Notes: generated from the letters alone by a model not told the origin. A stretch of 64,000 bases of DNA from Pseudomonas sp. (GCF_002796985.1 NZ_PEKX01000003.1:78584-142583), one strand, 5' to 3'. Counted from the stretch's first letter, positions 18,144 through 26,949 are shown. Numbers and translations: made by a program.

Positions 18144-18212
18144 TTCGCCGGCAGCTACGGCCACCACGGCGCGCCGCGCAACCTGATGATGAACGTGCGC
18201 TACGGCTTCTGA
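18144..18212 (+). pseudogene. C-terminal remnant of a TonB-dependent receptor
   Basis: Reading 18144-18212 gives FAGSYGHHGAPRNLMMNV followed by RYGF and a stop. This matches the last strand and terminal Phe of TonB-dependent siderophore receptors (pattern Y..GxPRN.....YxF). The upstream frame does not continue as receptor: it enters a REP half-copy and then the YghU gene. It is therefore a leftover end of a deleted receptor gene. No start codon or function is expected. Confidence 0.7.
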
Positions 18213-18221
18213 GCGTCGGGA

Positions 18222-18253
18222 CGAGGACGGCATCCGGCGGGACGCCGTCCTCG
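18222..18253. terminator. Hairpin between receptor remnant and lipoprotein gene
   Basis: CGAGGACGGC and GCCGTCCTCG form a 10-bp perfect stem with a 12-base loop. It follows the receptor remnant on the plus strand and the lipoprotein stop on the minus strand, so it can serve both. There is no strong T run. Confidence 0.6.
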
Positions 18254-18260
18254 CAGAGGT

Positions 18261-18863
18261 CTACTGCGGCTCGACGCTGACGGCAACAGCGGAGGTAACG
18301 CGCATCACCAGTTGCCGGCCGAGGTATTCGCCCTTCATGTCCACGTCCGGGCGGACCTTGACGGTGTGCTGGCTGCCGTCGGCGAATTGCAGGGTGGCCG
18401 TGCGCTTGGCGGTGTCCATGGATTTGATGGTGGCGGTGATTTCCACCGTGTCGGCGGCCAGCATGCCCGGCTTGTTGCCGGCCTGCGGCGCCACCAGCAG
18501 TGCGGCGGCACTGCTGCCACTCTCCTGACCCGGCTCGCGCAGGTAGACCACGCGCTGCAGGGTGACGATGGCCCGCACCCGGTCACCGACCTTGAGCTGG
18601 TCGAAGTTGCGCATCTCCGGCGGCGCCTGCAGGGTGCGACTGTTGCCCTGGTCGTCCCTGAGGGTGAAGGTTCGCTTGGCTTTGTCGATGGCGCTGACGC
18701 TGGCCTGCACTTCCTCCGTCTCGGTCATCGCACTGCCCGGCACCCCCTTGTCGACGGATTCGGTGCTGTCGTACTGGTAGCTCAGCTCATCGTCCTTCTG
18801 GCTCTGGCAGCCGACGAGCAGGCCGGCAGCCAGGGACAGGCAGATCCAACGGGACACGCTCAT
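18261..18863 (-). CDS. Conserved lipoprotein
   Basis: 200-residue predicted lipoprotein: signal peptide with lipobox LLVGC (Cys19). The mature part contains two similar beta-rich modules (AIDKAKRTFTLRDDQGNSRT and MDTAKRTATLQFADGSQHTV), suggesting an internal duplication of a small OB/SH3-like fold. It is probably anchored in the envelope. No enzyme motif is visible and the function is unknown. Single gene with a hairpin downstream. Confidence 0.8.
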   Translation of the reverse strand: MSVSRWICLSLAAGLLVGCQSQKDDELSYQYDSTESVDKGVPGSAMTETEEVQASVSAIDKAKRTFTLRDDQGNSRTLQAPPEMRNFDQLKVGDRVRAIVTLQRVVYLREPGQESGSSAAALLVAPQAGNKPGMLAADTVEITATIKSMDTAKRTATLQFADGSQHTVKVRPDVDMKGEYLGRQLVMRVTSAVAVSVEPQ

Positions 18864-19000
18864 CGGGCCACTCCTTGGGTCAGGGTGTTTGCGGTGTGGT
18901 TTCGCGGTTGGGGGAAGACGAGTGCGCGCATGGCGTTCCTTCGTGGCAGCAATGGTTCACCGAGCGTAGCAGCTACCCGGCGGTACGGCGCAGCCGCGCT

Positions 19001-19252
19001 TCAGTACTTGATATCCCGCGCCCGCTCGCGCCCCTGCTGCTTGGTCTGGCGCTTGTCCTGCCGGCACTGGGCGTTGTACTGCTGGTCGGCGGCGCGGCAA
19101 TCCTGCTTGGTCTGGCGAGCGTCCTGGCGGGTTTCCTGGCGCACGTCCCGCGCCTGGCGACGCTGGCTGCCCTGTTCGGTGGCCCAGGTGCTACCGACCG
19201 ACACGACGAGGAAAGCCGCCACCAGTAGTGCTGTGAACAGGGAACGGCTCAT
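19001..19252 (-). CDS. Small secreted Gln/Arg-rich protein
   Basis: 83 residues: a signal peptide (SLFTALLVAAFLVVSVGSTWA) followed by a highly charged helix rich in Gln, Arg, Asp and Lys (RRQARDVRQETRQDARQTKQ) with two cysteines (near residues 56 and 67), which could form a disulfide-pinned coiled coil in the periplasm. AGGAGG lies just upstream of ATG 19252. Similar short periplasmic proteins occur in pseudomonads, but I do not recognise a function. Confidence 0.75.
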   Translation of the reverse strand: MSRSLFTALLVAAFLVVSVGSTWATEQGSQRRQARDVRQETRQDARQTKQDCRAADQQYNAQCRQDKRQTKQQGRERARDIKY

Positions 19253-19411
19253 GGCGTAACCTCCTGCCGCGCAGGGATAGGGATTATCCAGTACAGCCGA
19301 TTTCCCACGAGCTTGCCGGTGATGGAAAGGAGTTGGCTGTGTGGCTCGACGAAAGGCAACTCCGACTGCGACGGCGGGCACCTTCAGCGCGCCGCCGTCC
19401 ATTGCACAGGC

Positions 19412-19864
19412 TTATTGATCGCGCACCAGCAGCACCGGGCGCTTGCTCGATTGCAGCACCCCTTCAGCCACGCTGCCCAGCATCAGGCGGTGTACGCCAC
19501 GGCGGCTGTGGGTGCCCATGACGATGGCGTCAGCCTTGACCGCATCAGCCTCGATCTCGATACGGTCGGCGACCTCTTCACCGGTGGTTTCCATGCTGAT
19601 CCGCTGGTAGCTGGCCGGCACGGCGTACTCGGCCACCACTTCACGCGCCTTGTTCAGGATGTCGTCGGCAGCTTTGAGCGCGGCGGCGTGCAGCGCTTCG
19701 GCGTCGTAGTACTTGGCGTAGTAAGGCAGGTGCCCCAAGGGGCGGTCGACGATGGTGATCACATGCAGTTCACCGCCGCTCATGCGGACCAGCCTGGCGC
19801 CTTCGGCCAGGGCTCGGAAGGAAACGGGGCTGCCGTCCACGGCGGCCAGTACGTGCTCGTACAT
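19412..19864 (-). CDS. Universal stress protein (UspA family)
   Basis: 150-residue single-domain Usp. The ATP-binding signature G-2x-G-9x-G-S is visible in GTHSRRGVHRLMLGSVAEGV, and the first strand VLAAVDGSPVSFRAL carries the nucleotide-contact Asp. It is probably an ATP-binding stress-response protein. It may share a stress regulon with the neighbouring small exported protein and MscS channel, though it is not clearly in an operon with them. Confidence 0.9.
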   Translation of the reverse strand: MYEHVLAAVDGSPVSFRALAEGARLVRMSGGELHVITIVDRPLGHLPYYAKYYDAEALHAAALKAADDILNKAREVVAEYAVPASYQRISMETTGEEVADRIEIEADAVKADAIVMGTHSRRGVHRLMLGSVAEGVLQSSKRPVLLVRDQ

Positions 19865-20009
19865 GATTTGCTCCTCGTTGAATGGGCAACCCCACCTTAA
19901 CCGCCCGAACCGCCAACGCCCTTGTGCCGTGTCAATGGATTCACGGCGTGCCGGGGAACCAGCGGTAGCAGGGGCAACCGAAGGAGCATCTCGAGTTCAG
20001 CGCGACGCC

Positions 20010-21647
20010 CTAGACGCCATCGTCAGGTGCCGTTGGAGGCCGCGCCGGGGCGCTGTACCACTGTTCCGGCGGGACAAGTTTTTCCTGCCGCGGATCGCCC
20101 AGGTAATGCGGCGACATGATCTGCACCCCGTACTCGTTGAACACATCCTGGATGTTGGCGTGCAGCAGGCTCAGCAACTCGGCCCGTGGACGTGGCTCGC
20201 TGGGGATGGCCTGTGCCACCAGTCGATACTCCGGGTAGAAGTCCGACAGCGCCGTCTGGAATACCCTCGGCGCAGGCGTCTGCAGAATGCCATCGGTGCG
20301 CCGGGCGGCCTCGATCAACATGGCTTCCACCTGGCGCCAGGGCGTGTCGTAACCGATGGTGACCACGGTATCGACGATATAGCCACTGCCCTGGACCGCC
20401 CGCGAATAGTTGCGGGTGACCGAGCCTGCAATCATCGAATTGGGCAGCGTCAGCACTTCGCCCAGCCCCGTGCGGATAGTGGTGTTGAACATGCCGACCT
20501 CGGTCACCGTGCCCTCGTGTTCACCGATGCGGACGAACTCGCCGGCGCGCAGCGTGCGCGAATAGGTCAGGATCAGACCGGCAGCGGCCTGCCCCACGAC
20601 ACTCGAAGCGCCCAGCGAGATCATCAGGCCCACCAGCACCGACAAGCCCTTGAACGCCTCGGTGCCGGAGCCCGGCAGATAGGGATAGGCCATGACGACG
20701 GCAAATAGCCATATCGCCAGCGAGGTCAATCGCGTGGTGGGCTGCAGCGTTTCCTCGGTCAGCCAGCCGATGGCGCCGGGGCGGGACAGACGCTGCAGCA
20801 TGCGCTGGCTGAAGCCGCTGATCCCCCGCGCAATGAAGAAGATCGCCAGCGCCACGGCCAGGCCGGGAATGGCGCCGACGATGCCACTGAGCAGGTAGTC
20901 GAGCAACTGCAGCAGGTGGACGTCGAGGCTCTCTCCCCAAGGCCGCGTGTAAGGGAATTGCGAGAGCACATAGCTCAGCCACTTGTAGCCCAGCAACAGC
21001 ACCAGCGCCCAGTAGAGCAGCGACAGCAGGCGGTCGGCCAGGTAGTAGAGGTACTGCATGTCGAACAGCGGAAAATGCCCGACCCGGATCTGCCGCGCGC
21101 GCTCGCGCATCAACTGCGGCAGACGGCTGCGCAACTTGCGCCGCAGGTAATGCGCCGCTTTGAGCAGCGTGGCATAGACCAGGGTCGCCAGCACCGAGAA
21201 ACCCAGCGCGACCAGCAGGAAGCGCACGCTGCGCGCCTGCCCGGTTTCCTCGACGACCGTCCGCAGGTTCGCCGCCGCCTGTTCCGCGGCCTCTCGTACC
21301 GAAGCTTCGGGCGGATCGACATCCAGCGGCGAGACGAAGAAGGCACGTCGCCCGCCCAGCAGCACCAGGTAGCTGTGCAGGATGGGATCGATGCTGACCT
21401 GGAGGTCTTCGGTCCCCTGCAGCGCTTCCTCGATCACCGTCCGCGCACGCTTCTCTCGCGCTGCGGGGGTCTCGCCCAGCAACGTGGCGTGGAACACGAT
21501 GATGCTGCGATTGGCGATCTTCAGCTCGACCGGAGCGGCTGCGACGCCTTCAGTGGCATCCAGCTGCGCGGCGGGTGCCGCCGTTTCCCCGGCCATGCCC
21601 AGCGTGACGAACAGCCCAAAGAGACTCGCACCGATCCAGCGCCTCAT
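20010..21647 (-). CDS. MscS-family mechanosensitive channel with periplasmic N-terminus
   Basis: 545 residues: signal peptide, a periplasmic domain to about residue 165, several membrane segments (about 170-330), then the MscS core. The pore-lining helix and beta domain are seen in GASSVVGQAAAGLILTYSRT and GEFVRIGEHEGTVTEVGMFN. AAGGAG precedes ATG 21647; the 17 codons upstream in frame are not needed. It is larger than MscS (about 286 residues) and belongs to the YnaI/YbdG-like mid-sized class. Likely role: release of solutes on hypo-osmotic shock. Confidence 0.88.
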   Translation of the reverse strand: MRRWIGASLFGLFVTLGMAGETAAPAAQLDATEGVAAAPVELKIANRSIIVFHATLLGETPAAREKRARTVIEEALQGTEDLQVSIDPILHSYLVLLGGRRAFFVSPLDVDPPEASVREAAEQAAANLRTVVEETGQARSVRFLLVALGFSVLATLVYATLLKAAHYLRRKLRSRLPQLMRERARQIRVGHFPLFDMQYLYYLADRLLSLLYWALVLLLGYKWLSYVLSQFPYTRPWGESLDVHLLQLLDYLLSGIVGAIPGLAVALAIFFIARGISGFSQRMLQRLSRPGAIGWLTEETLQPTTRLTSLAIWLFAVVMAYPYLPGSGTEAFKGLSVLVGLMISLGASSVVGQAAAGLILTYSRTLRAGEFVRIGEHEGTVTEVGMFNTTIRTGLGEVLTLPNSMIAGSVTRNYSRAVQGSGYIVDTVVTIGYDTPWRQVEAMLIEAARRTDGILQTPAPRVFQTALSDFYPEYRLVAQAIPSEPRPRAELLSLLHANIQDVFNEYGVQIMSPHYLGDPRQEKLVPPEQWYSAPARPPTAPDDGV

Positions 21648-21752
21648 CCCGCGACTCCTTACGTGCATGGCCGACCCTACGTGAGATAACTCCGTCAAGC
21701 GTAGCCAGCTTCAGACGCCTGGGTGGCCGGCCAACAGAAGGAATGGCGCGCA

Positions 21753-22796
21753 TCATTGCGCCGAGGCCGTCGCCTCGTCACGGCAGGCGGAGGGGCTCTG
21801 CCCGGTCCAGCGCTTGAAGGCCCGGCGGAAGCCGCGCACGTCGCTGTAACCGAGGGCCTCGGCAATCCGCTCGATGGGCATCTCGGGGTTGTTCAGCAGG
21901 CTCATAGCGCGGGCGTGGCGCACCTGCTCCTGCAGCGCATCGAAGGTCATGTCGTGCTCGCTGAGGCGGCGACGCAGCGTGCGGCTGCTCATGTTGAGCT
22001 CGCCCGCCACCTTGTCGATCGGGCTGCCTTGCGCCAGGTCGCGGGCGATGGCGCGCTCCACCGTCTCCAGCAGGCCGGTCTTCTGCTGCACCTGGGCGGA
22101 CTCCGTTTCCAGCAGGCTGAGCGCCTGGCGCAGGGCGACGGGATGGTGACTGGGCAGTTGCACGTCCAGCCAGTGGCTGGCGATGGCCACGCGGTTGTGC
22201 AGGCAGCCGAAGCGCAGGTTCGGCCCGAGCAGGCGCCGGTACTCGGCCTCGTAGCCCGGCGCGGCATGGGTGAACTCGAAGCGCCGCGGCTGGAACTGCG
22301 GGCCGATCAGCGCGCGGTTGTAGACCAGCAGGCTGGCGAAGAACTCCTCCACGGCGAACACCTGGATGTCGGCATAGGGCAGCCGGCATTCGACTTCGAT
22401 GAAGCTCTCTTCGGGCCCCTCGATCAGGTTGCACAGCGCAATGCCGCCGGTGGTGTGCTGGAAGCGCCGACCGAGCTCGAAGGCGTCGCGCAGTGTCTTG
22501 CACAGGGACAGTACGTGGCCGAGCAGGCCGAGGGTGCCCAGCACGTTGCGGTGCCCGACCCACAGGCCCAGGCCGCGCTCGGGCAAGGCCGCCAGGGCGC
22601 GCTGGATCATCGCCACCGTCTGCCGGTAGGTAATGCGCTGGGCCGGGTCCTGCAACTCCTCGGCGGTGAAGCCGAGCCCACGGCACAGGCGTTCGGCGCT
22701 CACGCCCTGGTCGCTGGCGACCTCGGCCAGGGTCTGCAACAGGAAGGGCGACACCAGGGCCAGGTCGAATTGCGCATCGATGCTTGTGCTGGGCAT
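21753..22796 (-). CDS. AraC-family regulator (OruR/GlxA-like N-terminal domain)
   Basis: 347-residue regulator: an N-terminal ligand domain (about 20-200, with SPFLLQTLAEVASDQGVSAE and FEFTHAAPGYEAEYRRLLGP) of the type found in OruR and related Pseudomonas amino-acid regulators, and a C-terminal double helix-turn-helix (IDKVAGELNMSSRTLRRRL, IERIAEALGYSDVRGFRRAF). It lies downstream of and in the same orientation as the cytochrome/FAD/PLP operon (terminator between them) and is the obvious candidate regulator for it; this is inferred only from position. Confidence 0.85.
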   Translation of the reverse strand: MPSTSIDAQFDLALVSPFLLQTLAEVASDQGVSAERLCRGLGFTAEELQDPAQRITYRQTVAMIQRALAALPERGLGLWVGHRNVLGTLGLLGHVLSLCKTLRDAFELGRRFQHTTGGIALCNLIEGPEESFIEVECRLPYADIQVFAVEEFFASLLVYNRALIGPQFQPRRFEFTHAAPGYEAEYRRLLGPNLRFGCLHNRVAIASHWLDVQLPSHHPVALRQALSLLETESAQVQQKTGLLETVERAIARDLAQGSPIDKVAGELNMSSRTLRRRLSEHDMTFDALQEQVRHARAMSLLNNPEMPIERIAEALGYSDVRGFRRAFKRWTGQSPSACRDEATASAQ

Positions 22797-22954
22797 GCAG
22801 GCTGCTCTCGAACAGGGGCGCCGGCAGTTCTTGTTATGTGGCCGGCGCGCGATGGCGGCATCATAACGCGATCACAGGCTGATCAAGAGCGGGGGTAACA
22901 GAATATTACAGAGCCTCCCCTTCAATTCCCCGGCGGCAAGACAGGCCGAGAACG

Positions 22955-22982
22955 AAAAACCCCAGGCCATCGACCTGGGGTT
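22955..22982 (-). terminator. Intrinsic terminator of the cytochrome/FAD/PLP operon
   Basis: AACCCCAGG and CCTGGGGTT pair around a short loop; on the minus strand the stem runs into T5. Located 23 bp after the PLP-protein stop. Confidence 0.85.
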
Positions 22983-23004
22983 CTCCGTCACACCAACTCG
23001 CCGC

Positions 23005-24282
23005 TCAGCTGTACACCGGCCACTGCTCGACGATGCGCCCGCCGCGCACCGCCAGCAGGTCACCGAACTGCAGCAGGATCGACTCGGACTGGGTCGGCCG
23101 CAGGAACATCTGGTCGTCCACCTTCAGGCCGACGGCGCTGGAGCCGTTGACCATTTCCTGGTTGGAGCTGCGCCCGTACAGGTTGTTGAACTGCAAGCCC
23201 TTGGGCGATTCCGGCTCGGCCATCCAGTTGCCGCCGTAGACGAAGAAGGTCTCGCGCTGGTTCGTGTCCCACCAGGAGAACAGCGCGGACTTGTCGTCCA
23301 GCGCCGGAACCCGCACGGCGCCGGTGCTCTTGATCACCGGGGTGGCGATGAAGGCGGCGGGCTGGTGCTCCACCAGCGACGGCAGGTCGTAGTGGGTCGG
23401 CTTGACCAGCGCCGAGCCCACCGACACCTCGGTGCTGGTGCGTTCCTTCTCGTGCATCTTGTAGCTCGGGCTGCCGGCGGTGTTCAGCGTCAGACCCGAC
23501 TTCCACAGCGTGGGGTGCTGGCTGCGGGCGTAGTCGACGAAGCCGTCGTAGAGGGTCATGACCTTGGCGAAGAGTTCCTCCGAGGAGCCGAGCACTTCGG
23601 GTACGCCCATGCCGACGAAGGGGTCGTAGCCCATGAAGCCGGCGAACTCCAGGTGCTGCGGGTTGGCGCCGATGATCGTGAGCATCTTGCCCAGGGTCGC
23701 ATGGTCGGCCACGCCGCCACGGTGCAGGCCGACGTCCAGTTCGATGTTGATCCGCAGCCGCGTGTTACGCCCCTGCGCCAGCGCCAGGTACTGCTGCAGG
23801 CGCTCGGGGGTATCCAGCAGCCATTGCAGCTGGGTGGTCGGGTCGAAGGGGCCGCGCAGGTTCTCGTAGAACTGCTGCGCCGAGCCCACCGGCAGCGGCT
23901 TGCCCAGCAACAGGTCGGCGTCGGGGAAACGCTCTGCGTCGTGATTGAGGAACGGCTGGTGGAACGACATCATCCGCCGGGTGCCGGCGCGCTTGGCGAT
24001 GTAGTCGAGCAGTTGCGGTGACGGCAGTGACTTCTCCACCACGCGCAGGTGCTTGCCGGTACGCGCAACCGATTGCATCACCACGTCGACGTTGTGGTCC
24101 AGGCGGTCGAGGTCGATCAGCATCACCGGGCGCATCGGCCCGTGCTCGCGCAGTTCGCGGTTGAGCCGGGCGAAGTAGTCGTCGTACGGCGCGCCGTGGT
24201 CGCTCGGTCGCAGCCAGGCGCCGGCACCGGCGAGCAGCACGCCCGCCCCCGCTGCGCCGACGATGAAATTGCGTCGTTTCAT
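23005..24282 (-). CDS. Tat-type exported DSD1-like PLP enzyme (fold type III)
   Basis: 425 residues. The N-terminus has a twin-arginine-type signal (MKRRNFIVGAAGAGVLLAGA). The rest follows the D-threonine aldolase / DSD1 D-serine dehydratase family: alanine-racemase-like barrel beginning VMLIDLDRLDHNVDVV, presumed PLP lysine Lys84 in RVVEKSLPS, and a C-terminal beta domain ending GGRIVEQWPVYS. The usual PNHxC zinc-ligand motif near the C-terminus is not present; the aligned stretch reads RPTQSESILLQFGD. It is likely a periplasmic PLP protein with a non-standard or metal-independent reaction. Last gene of a three-gene operon with a FAD oxidase and a cytochrome. Confidence 0.82.
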   Translation of the reverse strand: MKRRNFIVGAAGAGVLLAGAGAWLRPSDHGAPYDDYFARLNRELREHGPMRPVMLIDLDRLDHNVDVVMQSVARTGKHLRVVEKSLPSPQLLDYIAKRAGTRRMMSFHQPFLNHDAERFPDADLLLGKPLPVGSAQQFYENLRGPFDPTTQLQWLLDTPERLQQYLALAQGRNTRLRINIELDVGLHRGGVADHATLGKMLTIIGANPQHLEFAGFMGYDPFVGMGVPEVLGSSEELFAKVMTLYDGFVDYARSQHPTLWKSGLTLNTAGSPSYKMHEKERTSTEVSVGSALVKPTHYDLPSLVEHQPAAFIATPVIKSTGAVRVPALDDKSALFSWWDTNQRETFFVYGGNWMAEPESPKGLQFNNLYGRSSNQEMVNGSSAVGLKVDDQMFLRPTQSESILLQFGDLLAVRGGRIVEQWPVYS

Positions 24283-24298
24283 GGGTTATTCTTCCTTG

Positions 24299-25693
24299 TC
24301 AGGCCACGCCGAGGATCGATTGCAGGTGGGCATTGAGGAACTTGCCCTGCGGGTCGAGGGCCTGGCGCACCTCGGTGAATTCCTTCCAGCGCGGATACAG
24401 CGGTTGCAGCGTGCGCGCGTTGAGCGTGTGCAGCTTGCCCCAGTGCGGCCGGCCGGCGTACTTCCAGAAGATCGGCTCGACCGCGGCGAAGAAGTTGTGG
24501 TGGTCCATGCTGTAGTGCTGGTGCACGGAGATGGAGCAGCTGTCGCGGCCTTCGAACATGCTCAGGGGAATGTCGTCGGCCTTCACGTAGCGGTACTCGA
24601 TGGGGAACCAGGTGCGCAGGTCCTTGTCGTTGATCAGCTTGAGAATCTCGCGCAGGCAGGCCGGGCCGTGCTCGGCCGGCACCGAATACTCCATCTCGTT
24701 GAAGCGCACATTACGCACGTTGGCGAAGATGTCGTAGGAGTCGCCGACCCGGTCATCGAAGCTGGCAACGTGGCGCAGGCTGTTGAGCAGGAAGCGCCGC
24801 GCGGCGGGGAAGTCGCTGCCGTACTTGTCGAGGCCCTCGATGATGCTGACGTACCCGTTGCCGCCCTCCTCGGCCGGGTCCAGCGGCGGCGTGGCCGGGT
24901 CCTCGGTCTCGTTCAGGGCGATGGACAGCGCGTAGTCGGAATGGGTGAGCACCTGCATTTCCCAGTGCTGGTTCTCGCGGGTGTTCTTTTCCACATCCTC
25001 CAGCAGCTCTTCGGTCCTGGCGATCCACTGGCGCTCGCGCAGGCGATAGGCCGCGCGGTTCTGCAGGCGCACGCGGGTGGCTACGCCGAAGGCACCGAGG
25101 GACACCCGCGCGGCATTGAATACATCGGGGTGACGCTGGGCGTCGCAGTCCAGCACCTCGCCACTGGCCGTGACCAGTTGCAGGCCGGTGACGGTGGAGG
25201 AATAGGAGCCGAAACCGACGCCGGTGCCATGGGTGGAAGTGGAGATGGCCCCGGCCAGGGTCTGGTAGTCGATGTCCGACATGTTCGGCAATGCCTGGCC
25301 AATCTCCTTCAGCGCGGCGCCCATGAGCGACATCGGCGTACCGGCGGCGAATTCCGCCTGCAGCGTGGCGGCGTCGTGGTCGAGCAGGCCGTTGAAGTAG
25401 GCCAGCGAGACCAGCGTGCCGTCGGTGGGCACCAGGGCACTGAAGGAGTGTGCCGAGCCCACGGGGCGCACCTTGCCCTGGGCCTGGCGGATGACCTGCA
25501 CCAGTTCGTCGAGGCTCTGCGGCGCCAGGCGCGCCAGCGGCAGGCAGCTCTGCCCGCCGGACCAGTTGCGCCAGGGGATCAGCCGCGGCGCACGGGCCAG
25601 CTCGGCCGCCAGCGGGCTGGTGGACAGCGCCGCGAACGCGCCGGCGATGCCGGCGTTCTGCAACAGTTGACGGCGGGTGAGATGAATGGGCAT
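24299..25693 (-). CDS. Tat-type FAD-linked oxidase (aldonolactone-oxidase family)
   Basis: 464 residues. Tat-type signal HLTRRQLLQNAGIAGAFAAL, then a VAO/PCMH FAD-binding domain with RPVGSAHSFSALVPTDGTLV (the His is the usual covalent FAD attachment site of the GxGHS motif, here GSAHS) and GAISTSTHGTG. The C-terminal half is the D-arabinono/L-gulono-lactone oxidase domain, ending HWGKLHTLNARTLQPLYPRW. GAGGGAG precedes ATG 25693. It probably oxidises a sugar-lactone or alcohol-like substrate in the periplasm and may pass electrons to the adjacent cytochrome c. Substrate unknown. Confidence 0.85.
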   Translation of the reverse strand: MPIHLTRRQLLQNAGIAGAFAALSTSPLAAELARAPRLIPWRNWSGGQSCLPLARLAPQSLDELVQVIRQAQGKVRPVGSAHSFSALVPTDGTLVSLAYFNGLLDHDAATLQAEFAAGTPMSLMGAALKEIGQALPNMSDIDYQTLAGAISTSTHGTGVGFGSYSSTVTGLQLVTASGEVLDCDAQRHPDVFNAARVSLGAFGVATRVRLQNRAAYRLRERQWIARTEELLEDVEKNTRENQHWEMQVLTHSDYALSIALNETEDPATPPLDPAEEGGNGYVSIIEGLDKYGSDFPAARRFLLNSLRHVASFDDRVGDSYDIFANVRNVRFNEMEYSVPAEHGPACLREILKLINDKDLRTWFPIEYRYVKADDIPLSMFEGRDSCSISVHQHYSMDHHNFFAAVEPIFWKYAGRPHWGKLHTLNARTLQPLYPRWKEFTEVRQALDPQGKFLNAHLQSILGVA

Positions 25694-25707
25694 CGGATCG
25701 GCTCCCT

Positions 25708-26076
25708 CTATTGGACCGGTTGGCCGGACATGAAGGCAATCAGCGCGAGGAACTGGTCCTCCGAGCACTGCATGCACAGGCCCATCGGCGGCATGCCCTT
25801 GTAGCCGTTGATGCTGTGGTCCAGCAGGCTGTCGCTGCCCTGAGCGACCCGCGGCTGCCAGGCTTTCGTATCGCCGCTCTGCGGTGCACCGGAAGCCGGG
25901 TTGGCGTGGCACAGCTTGCAACTGCTGTCGTAGACCTTCGCCAGAGCGGGATCGCTGGGTGTCAGCGCGGCGGCATTGCCGGCAGCGGGCGGCGGCGCGT
26001 CGTCGCCACAGCCGCCGAGCAGGCCGACCAGGGCCAGCAAGGCAAGCGGCAGCCAGGGTGTTGCGGGTTTCGCCAT
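25708..26076 (-). CDS. Lipoprotein c-type cytochrome (c5-like)
   Basis: 122 residues: lipobox LLGGC (Cys23) so probably membrane-anchored, one haem site CKLCH, and the c5-type signature MPPMGLCMQCSEDQFLALIAFM carrying the axial Met and the extra CxxC disulfide. It would accept electrons in the periplasm. It begins the operon with the FAD oxidase (14-bp gap), which makes it the likely electron acceptor for that enzyme. Confidence 0.9.
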   Translation of the reverse strand: MAKPATPWLPLALLALVGLLGGCGDDAPPPAAGNAAALTPSDPALAKVYDSSCKLCHANPASGAPQSGDTKAWQPRVAQGSDSLLDHSINGYKGMPPMGLCMQCSEDQFLALIAFMSGQPVQ

Positions 26077-26466
26077 GGTGCTCCCCTTTTATCGCTGCGC
26101 CGGGCAGGCGGCGCGGATTCTTGTTGTCATGGGTAGCAAGCAGGTTAAGTCGGGCGGCTGGCAGCCCTGAGGACTTTGCCGGCCAACAAGGGGGCTTTGG
26201 CCGGCCAGCGTGGCGACGCGCCTGCGCGGCACGCTGTCGGTTTCAGGATGCGGGGAGTCGTTCGAGTGCTATCCCTAATCCAGAGGGATGGCAATCTTTC
26301 CAACTGTCGAGGACCCGGCGCGCCCAGACGCCTGGCCCGATTGCACCCCCCACTCAAACAATGGCGCCCCGAAGAGCCACGCAGCCCGTGACGTGGCCGG
26401 TACGCCGCAGCCGAAGGATTCCGCGTCGCTGCCCTTGGCAGCGTCCGCGATATCGAGGTGTGCTGT
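26077..26466. other. Divergent intergenic region, cytochrome operon / fds operon
   Basis: 390 bp with no convincing gene. It holds a palindromic TGGCCGGCCA at about 26193-26202, a short dyad ATCCCT..AGGGAT at about 26271-26289 and a hairpin (CGCTGCCCTTGGCAGCG) at about 26428-26444. Promoters for both operons must lie here; no clear -35/-10 or -24/-12 pair can be assigned. Confidence 0.45.
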
Positions 26467-26949
26467 ATGCCTGATGATTCGCTTCACCTGCCCCTGATCC
26501 ACGACGTGCTGGAACGCCTGAAAGCCACACCCGGCGCGCTGCTACCGGTGCTCCACGGCATCCAGGACTGCGTCGGCTACATCCCGGATGACGCCGTCCC
26601 CGAAATCGCCCACGCCCTGAACCTCAGTGCCGCCGAAGTGCGCGGGGTGATCAGCTTCTACCACGACTTCCGTACTGCGCCCCCGGCCCGCCATACGCTG
26701 CGCCTGTGCCGGGCCGAGTCGTGCCAGAGCCGGGGCGCCGAGGCCCTCGCCGCGCAACTGCGCGAGCAGCTTGAACTGGACGACCACGGCACCAGCGCCG
26801 ACGGCCGCATCGCCCTGCGCCCGGTTTACTGCCTGGGCGCCTGCGCCTGCTCGCCAGCGCTGGAGCTGGACGGCCGGGTGCACGCCCGCCTCACCCCCGA
26901 TCGCCTGCGCGAGCTGGTCAACGGTTGCCGGGGGGATGCCGCATGCTGA
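26467..26949 (+). CDS. fdsG: NAD-dependent formate dehydrogenase gamma subunit (NuoE-like)
   Basis: 160-residue thioredoxin-like [2Fe-2S] subunit, homologous to NuoE. The four ligands are visible in CRAESCQSRG and YCLGACACSPA. It relays electrons in the soluble NAD+-reducing formate dehydrogenase. GAGGTG lies 6 bp before ATG 26467; a start 9 bp earlier would be too close to it. The stop overlaps the fdsB start. Confidence 0.9.
   Translation: MPDDSLHLPLIHDVLERLKATPGALLPVLHGIQDCVGYIPDDAVPEIAHALNLSAAEVRGVISFYHDFRTAPPARHTLRLCRAESCQSRGAEALAAQLREQLELDDHGTSADGRIALRPVYCLGACACSPALELDGRVHARLTPDRLRELVNGCRGDAAC

Noticed and set aside
24263..25804. A 513-codon plus-strand frame opposite the FAD oxidase
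   Set aside because: Mirror frame of a gene with clear FAD-binding motifs.
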